This document shows, in pieces, positions 43,561-55,700 of a stretch of DNA of 64,000 bases. The position numbers and the translations under genes were made by a program. The notes below the pieces were generated by a model that saw only the letters and a program-made list of their open reading frames with translations, was not told the DNA's origin and searched no databases. Every line of letters starts with the position of its first letter. The stretch's first letter is position 1. Source of the DNA: Sciurus carolinensis (Eukaryota > Chordata > Mammalia > Rodentia > Sciuridae); contig NC_062216.1 in the NCBI RefSeq assembly GCF_902686445.1, positions 15,583,084 to 15,647,083 of the forward strand, given 5' to 3'.

Positions 43561-44825
43561 TCATTTTATGCCATGGACCCTTGACAGTCAGGTGGAGCCT
43601 AGAAACCAGAAACACTGCTTTTATACGCAGAGATTCAAATACACAAAATTGCAAAATAACCAATTATGTTGAAAAACAATTATCAGTATATTAAAATAAA
43701 CTTGTGATAAGAAATAACTTTTGCCTCCTCATTGATGCATTAAGCAGCAAGATCTAACAGCAGGTCTAAAAACCATAATGGGTTTGAAAAAAATGATGAT
43801 TTTAAATGGCAGTTCAAGATGCCTACAATTCCTGTTTCGTGACGTGATTCAAAGCCTGGGATTTCCATTGGTGACAAAGTCAGAGATCCTGCTGGGCCTC
43901 CTGGGGTTTGTTGCTACATACATGATTAAAGGAAGTTAGTGAGAAACTAAAGATGCCTTTTTTTTTTTTCTTCTTCAAATTCACAATCCTTCTCGATCTG
44001 TAAATCAAATATTAAGGACACTCGTGTGGTGAGATGGATGGAACGCGTGAGCTTTGGGACATCTTGCATAAACAAATGTGGGCACGTGTGCACACATGCA
44101 CAGGCACATGCACACATATGTGATATTTTTGCAACCGTGCCTGACACAGATTGAACACTGGCTATTTAAAGTTACCGTGTTGGTGGGAATGGGCACGGCT
44201 AGCCAGTGTTAGCATTTCATGACAGAGCCATATGCTTCAGCAATCAGCAAGACTGAGGCGAGGTTCAAGGTGGACTCATGAAAAGAGAGGCATGTGGGGC
44301 CCGTGACTGTTCTTCTGGTCGGGAAGATGTGGTCTGTCCCAGAACACGCACACGCCGGTGAAGGAGGGCAGGTCCTGCACGTGGAGCATCTCCGCAACCA
44401 CGTGGGCCTGGAAAGATTTCAAGGCAGGTGTTGCAGTCACCCGCTGAGAACATCGAGAACCCAACAAAAGCAGCATTTTCCACATTGCATTCCACAAAAC
44501 ATGTGTCTGAGAAGATGTTGCATTAAAAAAATGGTTATTGTGGTCGAATAAGTTTGAGATATTCTACATCCCAAATATTTCCTCTTGGCTATGCATGGCA
44601 GATCAGCCACGTTGAGAAAGGAACAGGTAAGGAACCTGCTTCCCTGTGTCCAGCCCTCTTGTTTCCTACCCTCACGGGGGCTTCAGAATCTCGTGGTGAA
44701 CTTTGAAGAAAGACCTAATGACAGTTAGCACCTCGGAGCTTCTGCTTTGACTGGACCATGGTGGGGCATCAAGCTTTCCCTCAGGTCCCCTGACTGAGGG
44801 GCACTTGTACGAGCTTACTTTATCA
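43561..44825. other. Unique sequence, no gene seen
   Basis: No repeat or exon recognised. A short CA/TG-rich patch lies at 44,075-44,115. Confidence 0.4.
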
Positions 44826-45093
44826 TTGACCCGTATCAGGTTCCCAAGGCGGCTGTAACCAAGTGCCTCTAACTGGGTGGCTGTAACAGCAGAAATGTGC
44901 CCCTCCCAGTGCTGGAGGCCAGGCGTCTGAAAACAAGGTGACCCCAGGAGAAGTTCTGGCCTTTTCTTCTCTCCTTGCCCGTGGTTTTTACCATTCCTTG
45001 GCTTGTCACTTGGTCACTCCGGTCTCTTCCTGCCTTTGCTGTCACATGGACTCTTTCCTGTCTCTCTTTCTCCTCTTCTTAGAAAGATTCCAA

Positions 45094-45203
45094 TGCCTGG
45101 GATTATAGTTCAGTGGTAGAGTGCCTGCCTAGCATGTGTGAGGCCCTATGTTTGATCCCCAGCACCACTAAAACCAAACCAAAACAACAACAACAATAAC
45201 AAC
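45094..45203 (+). mobile_element. ID SINE with A-rich tail
   Basis: tRNA-Ala-like boxes are visible: 'tagttcagtggtagagtgcc' (box A region) and 'tgtttgatccccagcacc' (box B region). An A/C-rich tail follows to 45,203. Confidence 0.93.
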
Positions 45204-45210
45204 CACCCTA

Positions 45211-45426
45211 ACTACTGACAGGTGTGTGCATGCCTATAATCCCAGCAACTCAGGAGGCTGAGGTAGAAGGATTGCAAGTTTGAGGTCAGCCTCAGCAACC
45301 TTGCAAGAATGTAAACAAAACAAAACAAAACAAAACAAAAACTGAAAGACTAGGATTTGGGGTTGTAGTTCAGTGGTGGAGTCCCCCTGGGTTCAATCCT
45401 CAAATCCTCAGTACCAAAATAAATAT
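45211..45426 (+). mobile_element. B1-dID SINE
   Basis: B1 half 'tgcctataatcccagcaact' with 'gaggctgaggtagaaggatt', an internal (AAAAC)n linker, then an ID half 'ggggttgtagttcagtggtg' and 'ggttcaatcctcaaatcctc'. It lies directly behind the ID element. Confidence 0.94.
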
Positions 45427-45600
45427 GCCAGTTAGACTGGATTAGGGGCCCCCTTACTCTAACCAGTATGGCTTCATCTTAGCTTGTTAACACCTATAAA
45501 GACCCTGTGTGAAAGTAAGACACATGTGCAGGGATCGGGGATTGGAACTTCGCTATATCTATTTGGGGGACACAGGTCCATCCCCAAAAGACTGCTTTGG

Positions 45601-47305
45601 TGAAGAATGCCTCGGGACACTTTGAGAAACACTGCCCACTTGAATTTTTCATTTTGAGCAAGGTAGCCTCGCTGAGATGATTCTTTCCATGTTCTATCCC
45701 TTGGTAACTGAACAATTTGAATCACAGTATAGAATTGTTAGGGCAACGGAATGCCGAAGGATGTTTTCCCGCAAAGATGATTTTGGCTTTAGAGGAGCTC
45801 ATCTAAAGCTGTGATGAGCTCTGACCGGCGTGAACTTGCCAGGCAGATTGTCGTGACCCCATACTCTGGGTAACGAACAGTTATCATCAGCAGAGGAGGA
45901 CACCTGTTCTCAACAGTCGCCTGCCTGCTGCCAGAACATCCAAAAGTGGTACCAAGCCATTCGGATGCACGTTCAAAGGAACAGAGCTCCAAATGCATCT
46001 CAGTCTCGTTAGCCCTAAGCTGTCACCTAAGCTGCGAGGAGCTGAGTCCTGTCTCCTGATTCTCCAGGTAACATCTGAGTGAGGTTTTAGAACGGGGGAG
46101 GCAGAGCAGCCCAGTGGGAAGACAGCATGAGCATCGACACCCAGGTTCTGACATGGGGCCTGGGTGCTCTTTCCATCTTCCCACCATATTTCTCTGAAAA
46201 TAGTGATGATATTTGCCTTACAAGACTGCTGTGAGGAATTGAATGAGATGCTGAGGGTCAACGTGTTTGCAAATCATAATTTCAGAAAGGAATCACAGCA
46301 TTGCACTGCAGGTGAGAGGCCCGGCTTTGGCGTAAGTGCCACGGTCATTACTGAGGAACCCAAGGCTGCCCCTCAGCCCGGCTTTGGCAGTGCTGTGCAG
46401 TGGAGTTCAAGGCTGCCCGCCTGCCCACTTCCCATTCTATGCCATTTCCCTCCTCGATCTCACCTGCCCTTGCTAAATGCGGCTCTGTGGTCGACCTGCT
46501 GATGTTAGTTTATGGGGTTCTGGCCAAACAAAATGGAACTGCTGATCTCGACAGCACTGTTATTAGGGTCAGAGGAGAGCTCTGGGAAGGGAAGGGGAGG
46601 AAGCAACTCCTTCCTGTCATCAGAGTACCCAGCTTTGGCAGGGGGCCGCAGAGGGCGGGAGGTGTGTGGCAGATGCCCTGCTTGTCCTTGGAGAGAACTT
46701 TCTTAGGGGCCCAGCCTGCAAGAAGCCTCCTGGATTCTGGAGTTTAGGGCTTAGGGGAGCTGAGCCCTGGGGGTGTAGTCGGGAATAAAGAATTACAGTT
46801 TCGGTCACTCCTTCTCTTAGCCTGTGTGCCAAGCCACTGGAGGGTGATATCAAGGGAGGGACAAAGCATTACTAGAAAAACAACCCTAAAACATCTAAAA
46901 GGCAAACTTTGCTCCAAACAGTGTCTGAATCTGAGTCTGAGACTGAGTTTCCATCCCTGGGAATCCTTTCATTTGGATTGAAACTTGGTGCTACGATTTC
47001 TCTGCCAAAATAACAATTTCCCTGGGGGTAGATGAGTAGCTCATGTCCTGTCTCAAGGTCAGTTGTACCTGGGCATAAATGTATTTGTTAGCTCAAGAGG
47101 CTGGGGACTCAGTGCTGGATTATGCCCCAATGCCTATGCATATTAGGTTTCTGGTGTTGTGGAATCACAGGAGGATTAAGGGAGATAGAGATCCGTGATG
47201 CCACGGGCCTTGGGGGAGTGTGGTGAGGGGTGTCTCAGTGCATGGACTGCTACTTTAGGGCTTTATAATTTGGGGAAAAGAGGGATTCTGGAAGCTCCAA
47301 AGAGA
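45601..47305. other. Mostly unique sequence, no gene supported
   Basis: A worn MIR lies around 46,090-46,270 (plus). One arm of a local duplication lies at 47,157-47,240 (see findings). Confidence 0.4.
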
Positions 47306-47309
47306 AGAC

Positions 47310-47480
47310 TGTGTGGTGTCAAGGACACGAAGACAGAAAAATCTGGGTTCCTGTCCTGATTCTGCCACCTACCATCTGATCATATGCAGGTCGTGCTAAC
47401 CTCTCTGAGCCTGGCTTCTTCCCCTGTAAAATGGGGTGGATGCTGCGGTATCTTACAGGGTGTTGTGACAGCATGTGTAA
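47310..47480 (+). mobile_element. MIR SINE
   Basis: 'tcctgattctgccacctacc', 'taacctctctgagcctggct' and 'cccctgtaaaatggggtgga' are the MIR core. Confidence 0.9.
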
Positions 47481-48620
47481 ACATTGGTGGTCAATTTCCT
47501 TACAGATGGTGACAGGATAGACATTATTAGCTTTATTAGGCAGAACAGGTTCGTGATAGGACAACTAACTTCATGTTCGCCTTGAAGCAACACGCAAGAC
47601 TGTCAACTGGATCTTATTACGTCTGGGAATGCGTGCGTGTGCGACATGGGAAACGCTAGCATCCTGCACAATGGGAAACTATTTTAGCTCAGAGTCCAGA
47701 GGGCAAGTTCCTGACCTGAAGCTCCCTCGCATGACTGCTGCTGGGGAGAAGAGGGAGCTGTCTGAAACTTGGATGGAGCATTCTGTTAGGGACAGAGCTC
47801 CAGCATCGCATGATGGGTCCCACGCGGGTAAAGCAGGTGGCCAGCAACTTTCGGAGGACATTGGGAAGACATCAGGTGGTGAAGCCTCAGCAGTAAAGAG
47901 GGTGCTTTGGCTAAGTACCAAGGCCAGTACTGACCTGTTTAGTCACAGTACTGAGAACCCTGAAGAGAGGGGCCCATGTGGATCTCATAGCCTTGCACAA
48001 GCAGAAGCCTGTCTTGCCATATCTGTGCAATGCCACCTCCATAACAGGTCACAGGGAGTATTTGTGGAATCACAGGTGGATTAAGGGAGATAAAGACCCA
48101 AGATGCCATGGGGGAGAGAAGGGCAGGGAGGGTATCAGTGGGGGTCAGTCCTTCCCCACAACTACCTTCCATCAGTCTACTGGCTGCTCAGGGTGAAGGA
48201 GCTGTCGGCTGATGGCAGACCTTCTGGATGGCATAAGGTACTGGACAGCTGGGTGCTGTCACTGAGCTTAGCTGCCCTTGGGAGTTTGCATGAATTCACT
48301 TTTGACCATCTTTTTTCCATTTTCCTGATATCCTAAGTGAAAGAATTGCACACGTGTTGTTCCATGCACAGGTGACTTGGCTGGAGGCTACTGACTCTCA
48401 GACTCCAGATTCTGGTTCCAAGGACAGGACCAGGGCTAGGCCTGGTAAGGAACTTCCTTAGCAAATGTCATCAGAGACTGCCTGGAGAGCCCGAGCCACA
48501 TGATGACGGAGACGCAAAGGGTTAGGAACACATAAGGACAGGATAAACTTGTCTCAACTGAGGAACTGAGAAATTTTCTGGAGGATGTGGCCCTTGATGT
48601 GGGTCACAGGGAAAGGATGG
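47481..48620. other. Unique sequence, no gene supported
   Basis: A 151-codon plus frame (47,629-48,084) has no recognisable domain and overlaps an antisense frame. It contains the second arm of the local duplication (48,062-48,150). Confidence 0.4.
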
Positions 48621-48627
48621 CACTGTG

Positions 48628-48958
48628 GTTTGAATGCACTCATCAAAACCCACGTGGGAGTTCAGTCCCCACTCTGAGGTATTAAGGGTGGGAGTCTTTC
48701 AAAGGCGATTAGGTTAGGAGGGCGCTGCCTCACGAGTGTACTGATCCATTCACGAGTTAATCGATTAGTCCAGAGCGGCTCTGTCATACAAGCCAGTTTG
48801 GATCTGCGTCTTGCCTATGCCTCTCTTGCCATGTGCTACCCTGAGCCTCTGCAGAGAGTCCCCACCAGCAAGAAGGACCTCCCTGCCTCCAGAACCATGA
48901 GCTCAACAAGCCTTTCTCTATAAAGTACCCAGGCTGTGGTACTCAGTTACCACAACAG
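48628..48958 (+). mobile_element. MST/MLT-like MaLR LTR fossil
   Basis: 'tgtggtttgaatgcactcat', 'aggcgattaggttaggaggg', 'cctgcctccagaaccatgag' and 'ctgtggtactcagttaccac' follow the MaLR order in sense. Confidence 0.78.
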
Positions 48959-49429
48959 GAAAAGGATGCAGACAGGCGGGATATTGATATATGGGGAGGA
49001 GAATGAGCCAAGTCCAGAGAAGAGGCGGGTGGTTTTGGATTGGATATCAGGTAACATGGAGGTGGGAGTAGGGTAGTGACAAAGGGTGGCAGGAATAGAC
49101 AGAAGGGCTGGGGACACCCCCTCGTGGATGGTTCTGTAGGGTAGAGCAGAGGCATTCATCAATGATGCGGGTAGATGGCTGGAGCCAGGATGCTGGGGAC
49201 AGACATTCAGACTCCCTGACTAGGTCAAAGGCCTCCATGACCCAAGCCACGCCCCTTGTTCCTTCTGCACCTTGCACCTACCACCTTCCTCATCTTCCTC
49301 TGGCTTTCCTGCTCTGCTTATAAAACAAGGTTGACATTTTCTAGAGTTGCCAGAGAGAGTTCTTTAAACTGAAACTACTTCTCAGTGCAAGTTATAAGTT
49401 ACAAGTTAAACTTGTGAATGCAAGTTTAA
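48959..49429. other. Unique sequence, no gene seen
   Basis: No repeat or exon recognised. Confidence 0.4.
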
Positions 49430-49729
49430 CTCTTGTCTGAAATGCTGGGGAACAGAAGTATTTTGGATTTCAGATATTTTCAGATTTGGGACTATTTGCA
49501 TATTCATAATGAGATGTCTTGGGATGGAACCCAAGTCTAAACAGGAAATTCATTCATGGTGCATCTAGTCCTTACATGCATAGCCCGAAGGAAATTTTAT
49601 ACAATATTTATGAGAATTTCGTGCATGAGACAAATTTGTGTATTGAACCATCAGACTTTGGGCATCATGTCAGTGCTTAAAAGGTTTTGGAATTTGGAGC
49701 ATTTTGGATTTCTGATTTTGAGATGGGGT
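49430..49729 (+). mobile_element. Tigger-like (MER8-type) DNA transposon fossil
   Basis: 'ctgaaatgctggggaacaga', 'ctatttgcatattcataatg', 'acccaagtctaaacaggaaa', 'cattttggatttctgatttt' and other phrases match a common mammalian TcMar-Tigger derivative. Its terminal piece resumes at 50,206 ('ggtgctcaacctgtta') after an LTR. Confidence 0.78.
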
Positions 49730-50205
49730 TGCTATTATGCTTTGGATCTAGCATGTCCCTCAAAAGGCTCACGTGCTAAGGCTTGGCCCCCAGTGCAGCA
49801 ATATTCAGAGGTGGGACATTGGGGAGTGATTGAATCCTGAGGGCTCGACCTCATCACATCAGTGAACTAATCCATTGAGGGATTTATATTTGGTGGCATT
49901 AATAGGAGGTAGTGAAAACTGTAGGTGGTGAGGCCTATGCAGAGGAAGCAGGTCAACCGGGCATGCTCAGGAGGGTCTATCTTGCCCCCGGCCCTGGCTC
50001 TCTCTGCTTCCTGGCTGCAATGAGCCTGGCAGCTTTCATCTGCCCTGTCCTTCACCATGATGTTCTGCCTCACCTCAGGCCCACAGCAATGGAAGTAACT
50101 GACCATGGACTGAGATCTTTGATACCCTGAGAAAAAGAAATCTTTCCTCCTTTAAGTTGTTTATGTCAGGTGTTTTGGTCACAGCAAGGAAAGTTCACTA
50201 ATACA
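49730..50205 (+). mobile_element. Solo MaLR-type LTR inside the Tigger fossil
   Basis: TG (49,730) to CA (50,205), 476 bp. 'tgctttggatctagcatgtc', 'ctcacgtgctaaggcttggc' and 'ggtcacagcaaggaaagttc' are MaLR-like landmarks. It cuts the Tigger element a few bases before its end. Its internal 72-79-codon frames are not genes. Confidence 0.82.
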
Positions 50206-50221
50206 GGTGCTCAACCTGTTA

Positions 50222-51420
50222 TCATTTCTGGAGATGGAGGAGAGCTGGAAGAATCTAGTGAAGCCAGGGAGAGTCCCTGCAGGTGGTTTCAGGGACCCTG
50301 GGATGTCACCTTCTTATGCCATTCTCTCGCTGCTTTGTGACTATTTTACCTCTCTGTGTCATCACCTGCAAGGAGAGAAGATTGGTCAATAAGAGGCCTT
50401 CCAGTTCTGGAAGTCTGAGTTTCTGTGTTCTATCTACCTGGTGCTGAGGACAATTGGCCACCCTAAACTTCACGTGCAAAGCAGAGCGCCTTGAACACTC
50501 CAAACAGGGATTCACCTCCTGAGATAGACGAGCCTAGAAACAAACAGCTTGCTTGTAACCACATAGATTGCTTGACTTAACTTGGCCCCACATCTGCAGT
50601 GTAAGTTTTAGGAAGAAACACCTCCCCAATCCCAGGCACAGGAAGGAGCTGGTGCAGAGATGCAAACACATTGATCCAGAAGAGAAGGACTCTGTGGACG
50701 CCTTTGGACTGAGAATCAGAGGTCATCCAACCCTGTCAGCCTGAACTCTGGATTCATGCATTCTGGGGTGCAGAGTCTTAAGAGAGCATGAGTCACCCTC
50801 TCTCCTTTTTATTTTCCCAATGAAAAGTTTCTTCAAAGAAATGCTAGTAGCGGAAATGATTGCATAATTGCAACCCTGGGCTGCCATTGCGAGGTTTTCC
50901 AGCTGCTCCTACTATTTATTTCCCCCTCAGGACCTGCTTACTTTCCAGGAGGAAAGGGTGCTTAATAACAAGGTTGCTGAAGAAAGGTCATTTCCAGGGA
51001 GCAAGAGCCATGCAGTCTGCACCGAGATGGCCCCTCAGATGCACCGCCCTGAAGTGGGACGCACTGCTGACCATTTTCCGATGCAGGGGAGGACTCCACT
51101 CATCTGCCCTCCCTCGAGCCCTGCTGAGGACTCGCCGCAACCTTTGTCCCCTGCCCTGTCCTGGCCCTTTCCCCACAGTCAGGACGGAACTGTGACGGCC
51201 TGCTCAAGCCTATGAAAATAATCCTGCGTCCTGGCACTCCCTGGCAGCCGTGTGACAAGTCAAGGTTACCCTGAAAGGGAGGCAGAGAGAGAAAAATCTA
51301 TCCATCTATCAAGATGTGAGTCACCAGTGTGATGTCATCTGAATCTCAACCTGATTCCATTAATTTTGACTGTGTAAGCACATAAAATACCAGAAGAAAA
51401 TCAAACACATCCAGCCACGG
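50222..51420. other. Unique sequence, no gene supported
   Basis: Two overlapping plus frames at 50,860-51,215 (111 and 115 codons) share the same DNA in different frames. Neither has a domain. Confidence 0.4.
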
Positions 51421-51422
51421 AG

Positions 51423-51747
51423 GCACACACCCACGCCCACACACACACGTACACACACACACACGTGCACACACATGTACACACACATGCATGCACACAC
51501 ACATGCACACACACGCAGGCACCCACACACCCACACCCACACTCACCCACGCTCACGCACACCCACGCCCACACATACACACCCACATACACACACACAC
51601 ACACATGCACACACACACATGCACACACGCATGCACATACACACACGCACATGCACACACAAGCACACACATGCACACACACATGTACGTTCACACACAT
51701 GCACACACACGCACATACACACGCACATACACGCATGCACACATATA
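51423..51747. repeat. CA-rich tract with ATGC/ACGC breaks
   Basis: About 325 bp of CA units broken by CACGC, CATGC and CCACACC words. The His/Thr-rich plus frames (up to 204 codons) and the Cys/Val-rich minus frames are artefacts. Confidence 0.97.
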
Positions 51748-52745
51748 CATTCGTGGGTCTCATGTGCCCGGACAGCAGGCAAAAGGTCCTGTCATCAGTG
51801 GAACTGGTGACTGGTGGATGTGGAGCGAGGTGGTTTTTTTGGCAGTGTTAATGACGGTGACCTTGGGCGGGGATATGCAGGCTGCCCGGAGGGGGAGGGA
51901 ACACAAGACCCTGGCGTCGCTCTCCCTGGAAGGCAAGCAGGCTCACGGGATTAGGCTGGTGTGCCCTGCTGTGTGTGCCCCAGGCAGGTGCAGGCTGGCT
52001 GTCCCGCCCACCTGCTCCCAGGCTTCTTCCCCTCACTCTAAATGGACTGACCACCTCCAGCTGCGGTTTTTGGAAACCAAGCACAGAGGCCACCATAAGA
52101 GCTGAAGGTCGGCTTCCCCTTGGCATTATCTGGATCCTCTTAATCCTAGAGAAGGTAAGTCTGTCCAATGCCCAGTGAGACTTTGTGGGGCACCTTTCTG
52201 TTGACCGAAGCCACTGGGCCAGCTGCTGTGGTGGCCATAATAGCACAGGGCAGAAGACAGGAAATGTGAGTATGAGTCTTGAGGCTTCTGTGGCACCCCC
52301 TTTTTTCCATATGACAGTGAGAATAAGAATACTAGCTTATAGATTTGCCACATACGGTTGTACAGGCTGGGCACTGTACAATTTAAGGACTGTGAGATTA
52401 TGGTTGTGATGGAGCCCCTGGAGCTATACAGAACAGTGACCCTATCTGCCTGCTTCGGAGCTAGTGGGGTCATATGAGTCAAGTGACCGTTCACTGCCTT
52501 CTGCTCCTTGCTTTTGCTGATTTTCCTAGGACGTGACCTCAGGGTACAACCTATCATCTCCCTCATTAGTCAAATCCTCCATCTTTCTTGTCCTGGTCAA
52601 TCTTGCTTCCTGATTCCGGAGACCTGAAATCTCCAAGAGGAAAAGAGAGGTGGAAATTCTCCACCTCCATTCTGGGAGAAGAGTCTCCTCATAGAGTTCA
52701 GTTTTGTAAATATCTCAGAATTTATTCATCTTGCTTGCTATGGTT
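51748..52745. other. Unique sequence, no gene supported
   Basis: Minus frames of 132 and 146 codons overlap plus frames. No domain. Confidence 0.4.
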
Positions 52746-52869
52746 CCAATGTCTTCCCACCATGCCCTGCAACAGAATTAGCTTGGGACTTTGGGAAAAG
52801 TGACTCACCAGGACCCCTTCTCAGAACCAATCCGCAAATCCAGAGTGAGGCACTTACTCTGAAGTTTTT

Positions 52870-53285
52870 AAAAATGCATCCTTAATTTTAGGATAACTTT
52901 AGATTTTCAGAGAAGCTGCAAAGAGACAACATGTATTTTAATCCTTTTTAAGTTGCGAAGGATAAAGCACGTGCCTCTCGGCGCCTCAAATGAAAAGGAG
53001 GGCTTGATGATTTATCACAAAGCGGACACCTGTCATCACAGGAGCAGGTGTGGCCAGTCTGCAGGCGCTCCCCTGAGGTGCTGCTCTCCCCTCCCACCCA
53101 GAGCTAGACCACTTGAACGTGTCCCCAGACGCTGTGGTTTCACTTTTATCCCTAAGCACTTCGTTTAGTTTTACCTACTTTTGAACTTGATAGAAATGTA
53201 ATCACAAAGAGATACTCTTTTGTTCTGGCTTCTTTTATCGAGTAAAGAGCATCCATGTTTCTGTGCACAGTTATGGTCTGTCCTT
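52870..53285 (-). mobile_element. Old L1 fragment, left part
   Basis: 'tttagattttcagagaagct', 'ttgaacttgatagaaatgta' and 'tctggcttcttttatcgagt' are antisense landmarks of old L1. A matching right part is at 53,930-54,120. Confidence 0.55.
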
Positions 53286-53289
53286 GTCC

Positions 53290-53510
53290 ACTGACAAGCT
53301 CTTCTAGATGCATGCTATGGTCACCAGGCACATGTGGCTATTTGCATGAAAACAAACTAAAATCAAAATTTCAGTTTCTCTTTTGTACCAGCTGCACTTC
53401 AAGAGCTCAGTTGCTACATGTGATGAGTGGCTACCATATTGGACATGGAAGAACAGAATATTTCCATGATCACAGAAAATTCTTGTTGATAGCTCTGCTA
53501 AGAGGAAGGT
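53290..53510 (-). mobile_element. hAT-type MITE (MER3-like)
   Basis: 'accaggcacatgtggctatt', 'cttcaagagctcagttgcta' and 'gtggctaccatattggacat' match the same MITE family as 7.0 and 7.8 kb. The element sits within the old L1. Confidence 0.72.
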
Positions 53511-53547
53511 CATTTTTGTATTATATCAAACTATATCCATTCTACTT

Positions 53548-53928
53548 GCTATAGATGTGGTTTGTCCCCCAGAGGTTCATGGGCTGGAAGTTTGTTCCCC
53601 AATGTAATGATATTGAGATTTGTGGGCCCTTTAAGAGGTGGGACCTAGGTCATGGGGCACCACCTTAGAAAGGGATTGATGTAACTCTCACAAAATGGAG
53701 TTAGTCCTCTTGAGAATCCATTGTTATAGGTTGAGTCCAACCCATGAGCTTGGTCCCTTCTGCATGTGATCATTTCCTTTACTCTACCATGTTATGATGC
53801 AGCTAGACAATGGTATCCTGCCACTTGGATCTCCCCACCATAAGAATCATGAGTCAAATAAACCTCTTTTTCTATACATCACCCAGTCTCTGGTATTCTG
53901 TTACAGCAACACAAAACAGATGTACTAA
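53548..53928 (+). mobile_element. MST-like MaLR LTR
   Basis: Starts near 'tgctatagatgtggtttgtc'. It then has 'tttaagaggtgggacctagg', 'taccatgttatgatgcagct' and 'ttctgttacagcaacacaaa'. A solo LTR inside the old L1. Confidence 0.85.
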
Positions 53929-53929
53929 A

Positions 53930-54120
53930 ATGCTGTTGTTAATGAACATTTTGGTTACGGCAGTTTTTGGTTTCTATCACTAACCTACTGAGAATGTTCT
54001 TTCTACTGGTCTCCCAGTACACCTGAGTAGAATTGTAGGGCCATAGGTATGTGTATGTTCAGCTTCCATAGATAATGCCACAATAATTTCTTACGTGATT
54101 TTTGAAAACAACCCAGGTGA
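53930..54120 (-). mobile_element. Old L1 fragment, right part
   Basis: 'gttgttaatgaacattttgg', 'acctgagtagaattgtaggg' and 'tatgttcagcttccatagat' continue the L1 split by the MITE and LTR. Confidence 0.55.
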
Positions 54121-55700
54121 TTTTGAAAATCAACCATTTGAGATCACTGTTGGATTTCTGCAAGGTGGTAGGCTGTGTTTTTCTATAGGAGTGTTTCTAA
54201 TGACTCAAATTGTTTAAGACCGGCTTCATCGAGTGCGTGTCCCATCTTTAGAGGGACCCACATTAAAGCTGCACCACTCTGACATAGCAGCTCGGAAAAG
54301 AGCTCTTGGACTTGGTAGGAAGTTCTCCTAAGTGATGTGTGAAGCTCTTTCCAACTCTAAGTCATTGATTTCATCCCTTTTCATGAGTTTGGATGGATAC
54401 TTGCTGGACAGTGAATTTCTTCCTAGTTAGGCAGCAGGAGAGAGAAAGAGCTAATGCCAGAGGCCCAGATTAAATACAAATTGGATCGTTAGTCCCTGAA
54501 TAATTGAGTTAGTTGTCCCAGTGATCAATGAGTAGCCTCGTGCTCACTCTTAACCCACTGTTCCTACTCCAGCTCTTGGGACAATGAGAATCATGACCTT
54601 TTCAATGTCACCCTCTACAGACATTTATATGTGCTCCTTATTTCTATTTTAATGTTTTTATTGGATGCGTGCCTGTTATTGTAACCCTCTCACATCATTT
54701 TTGGAAGCAGGTGTAGTGTAGTCAGAACACTGTAAAGATGCCCTCCCTCCCCGACAGCCTGGTGGTGTGTCTTCACCTGTCTCCACACTCTCTCTCCGCC
54801 TGTTCTTCCTGCCTGGTCCTTCCTGGAATTCCATCCTACCCTCGAGGGTTTTGGTAATGATGAGATTATTCCAGGTCACAAGAGAAATAATCCTCCTGCC
54901 CAGGGCCTTGAAAGGCTACCCTTAGGGATAGAACTACTGCCTTTGAACTCACTTGCGGGCTGATTGTCTCTCGTAAGAATGCTGTTAGGGGATTTGGGGA
55001 AAAGGTCTTAAATCTCACTGGGTTTATATGGGAGTGATGAGCTTTCAAAGGGGAAATGAGAAGTGGGCAGATCTGATAACCCAAGTCCATGCTAGGTCCA
55101 TGCTTCACAACTGTCTCTGTTCCACCAAAGAGCTCCTGACAAGGTCCTGCTTTGGGTCTCCAGGCAGCTCACTTCTGGTAATTTCCTAGTGCCACCCACC
55201 CAGTTAAGGTCCCAGACAGTCTGTAGGCGTAGCTATAAATTGACCAGTGTGGAGATGGGGTCATGGTGCTGCAGGGTGGTGGCATCTGTCACACCAGCTC
55301 CACAAGACGCGGACTAAGGGAGGAGTCACCCTTTATCCACATAGTTTTTTGGATGAAAGAAACCAACTGGGTCATCAAAAAGAACTCCAGAAAGAAATCC
55401 TTAGCCTTTCTGGGGAGGCCTGGAGGGCATTCTCGATGTCGTTGGTTTTGTTAGTTTTGCTTCGTTTTTTAGTTCCTTGGAAGGACACAGAGGGAAGCTG
55501 CGAGAAGAAGCTTTAGAAGGTGGCAAGGTCGGCCCTCACGCCCGTGGACTTTTCTCTGTGTTGTTCGCCTGTCACCCCACTTTCTCGGTCCTTGGATTTC
55601 CTGAAACTTCAGAAACAAAGACAATCAAAGGGGTATGTGGAAGAACGCCCTCCATCCCAGGAGACATGCTAGGCTTAATTAGCTGGTACCCATAGGATGT
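54121..55700. other. Unique sequence, no gene supported
   Basis: No exon recognised. Frames of 60-100 codons only. Confidence 0.4.

Larger units (their letters stand above)
44830..45600 (-). mobile_element. MLT1-type LTR fossil carrying two SINEs
   Basis: Left part (44,830-45,090): 'cccaaggcggctgtaaccaa', 'gtgctggaggccaggcgtct' and 'cattccttggcttgtcactt'. Right part (from 45,427): 'tagactggattaggggcccc' and 'acctataaagaccctgtgtg'. Together they follow the antisense MLT1 order, split by the ID and B1-dID SINEs. The right limit is approximate. Confidence 0.65.

Noticed and set aside
45094..45203. A tRNA gene
   Set aside because: Box A and box B are visible, but the body is an ID SINE with an A-rich tail and no cloverleaf.
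51401..52105. His/Thr-rich and Cys/Val-rich frames up to 204 codons
   Set aside because: Products of the CA-rich tract. They look like histidine-rich or metallothionein-like proteins only because of the repeat.
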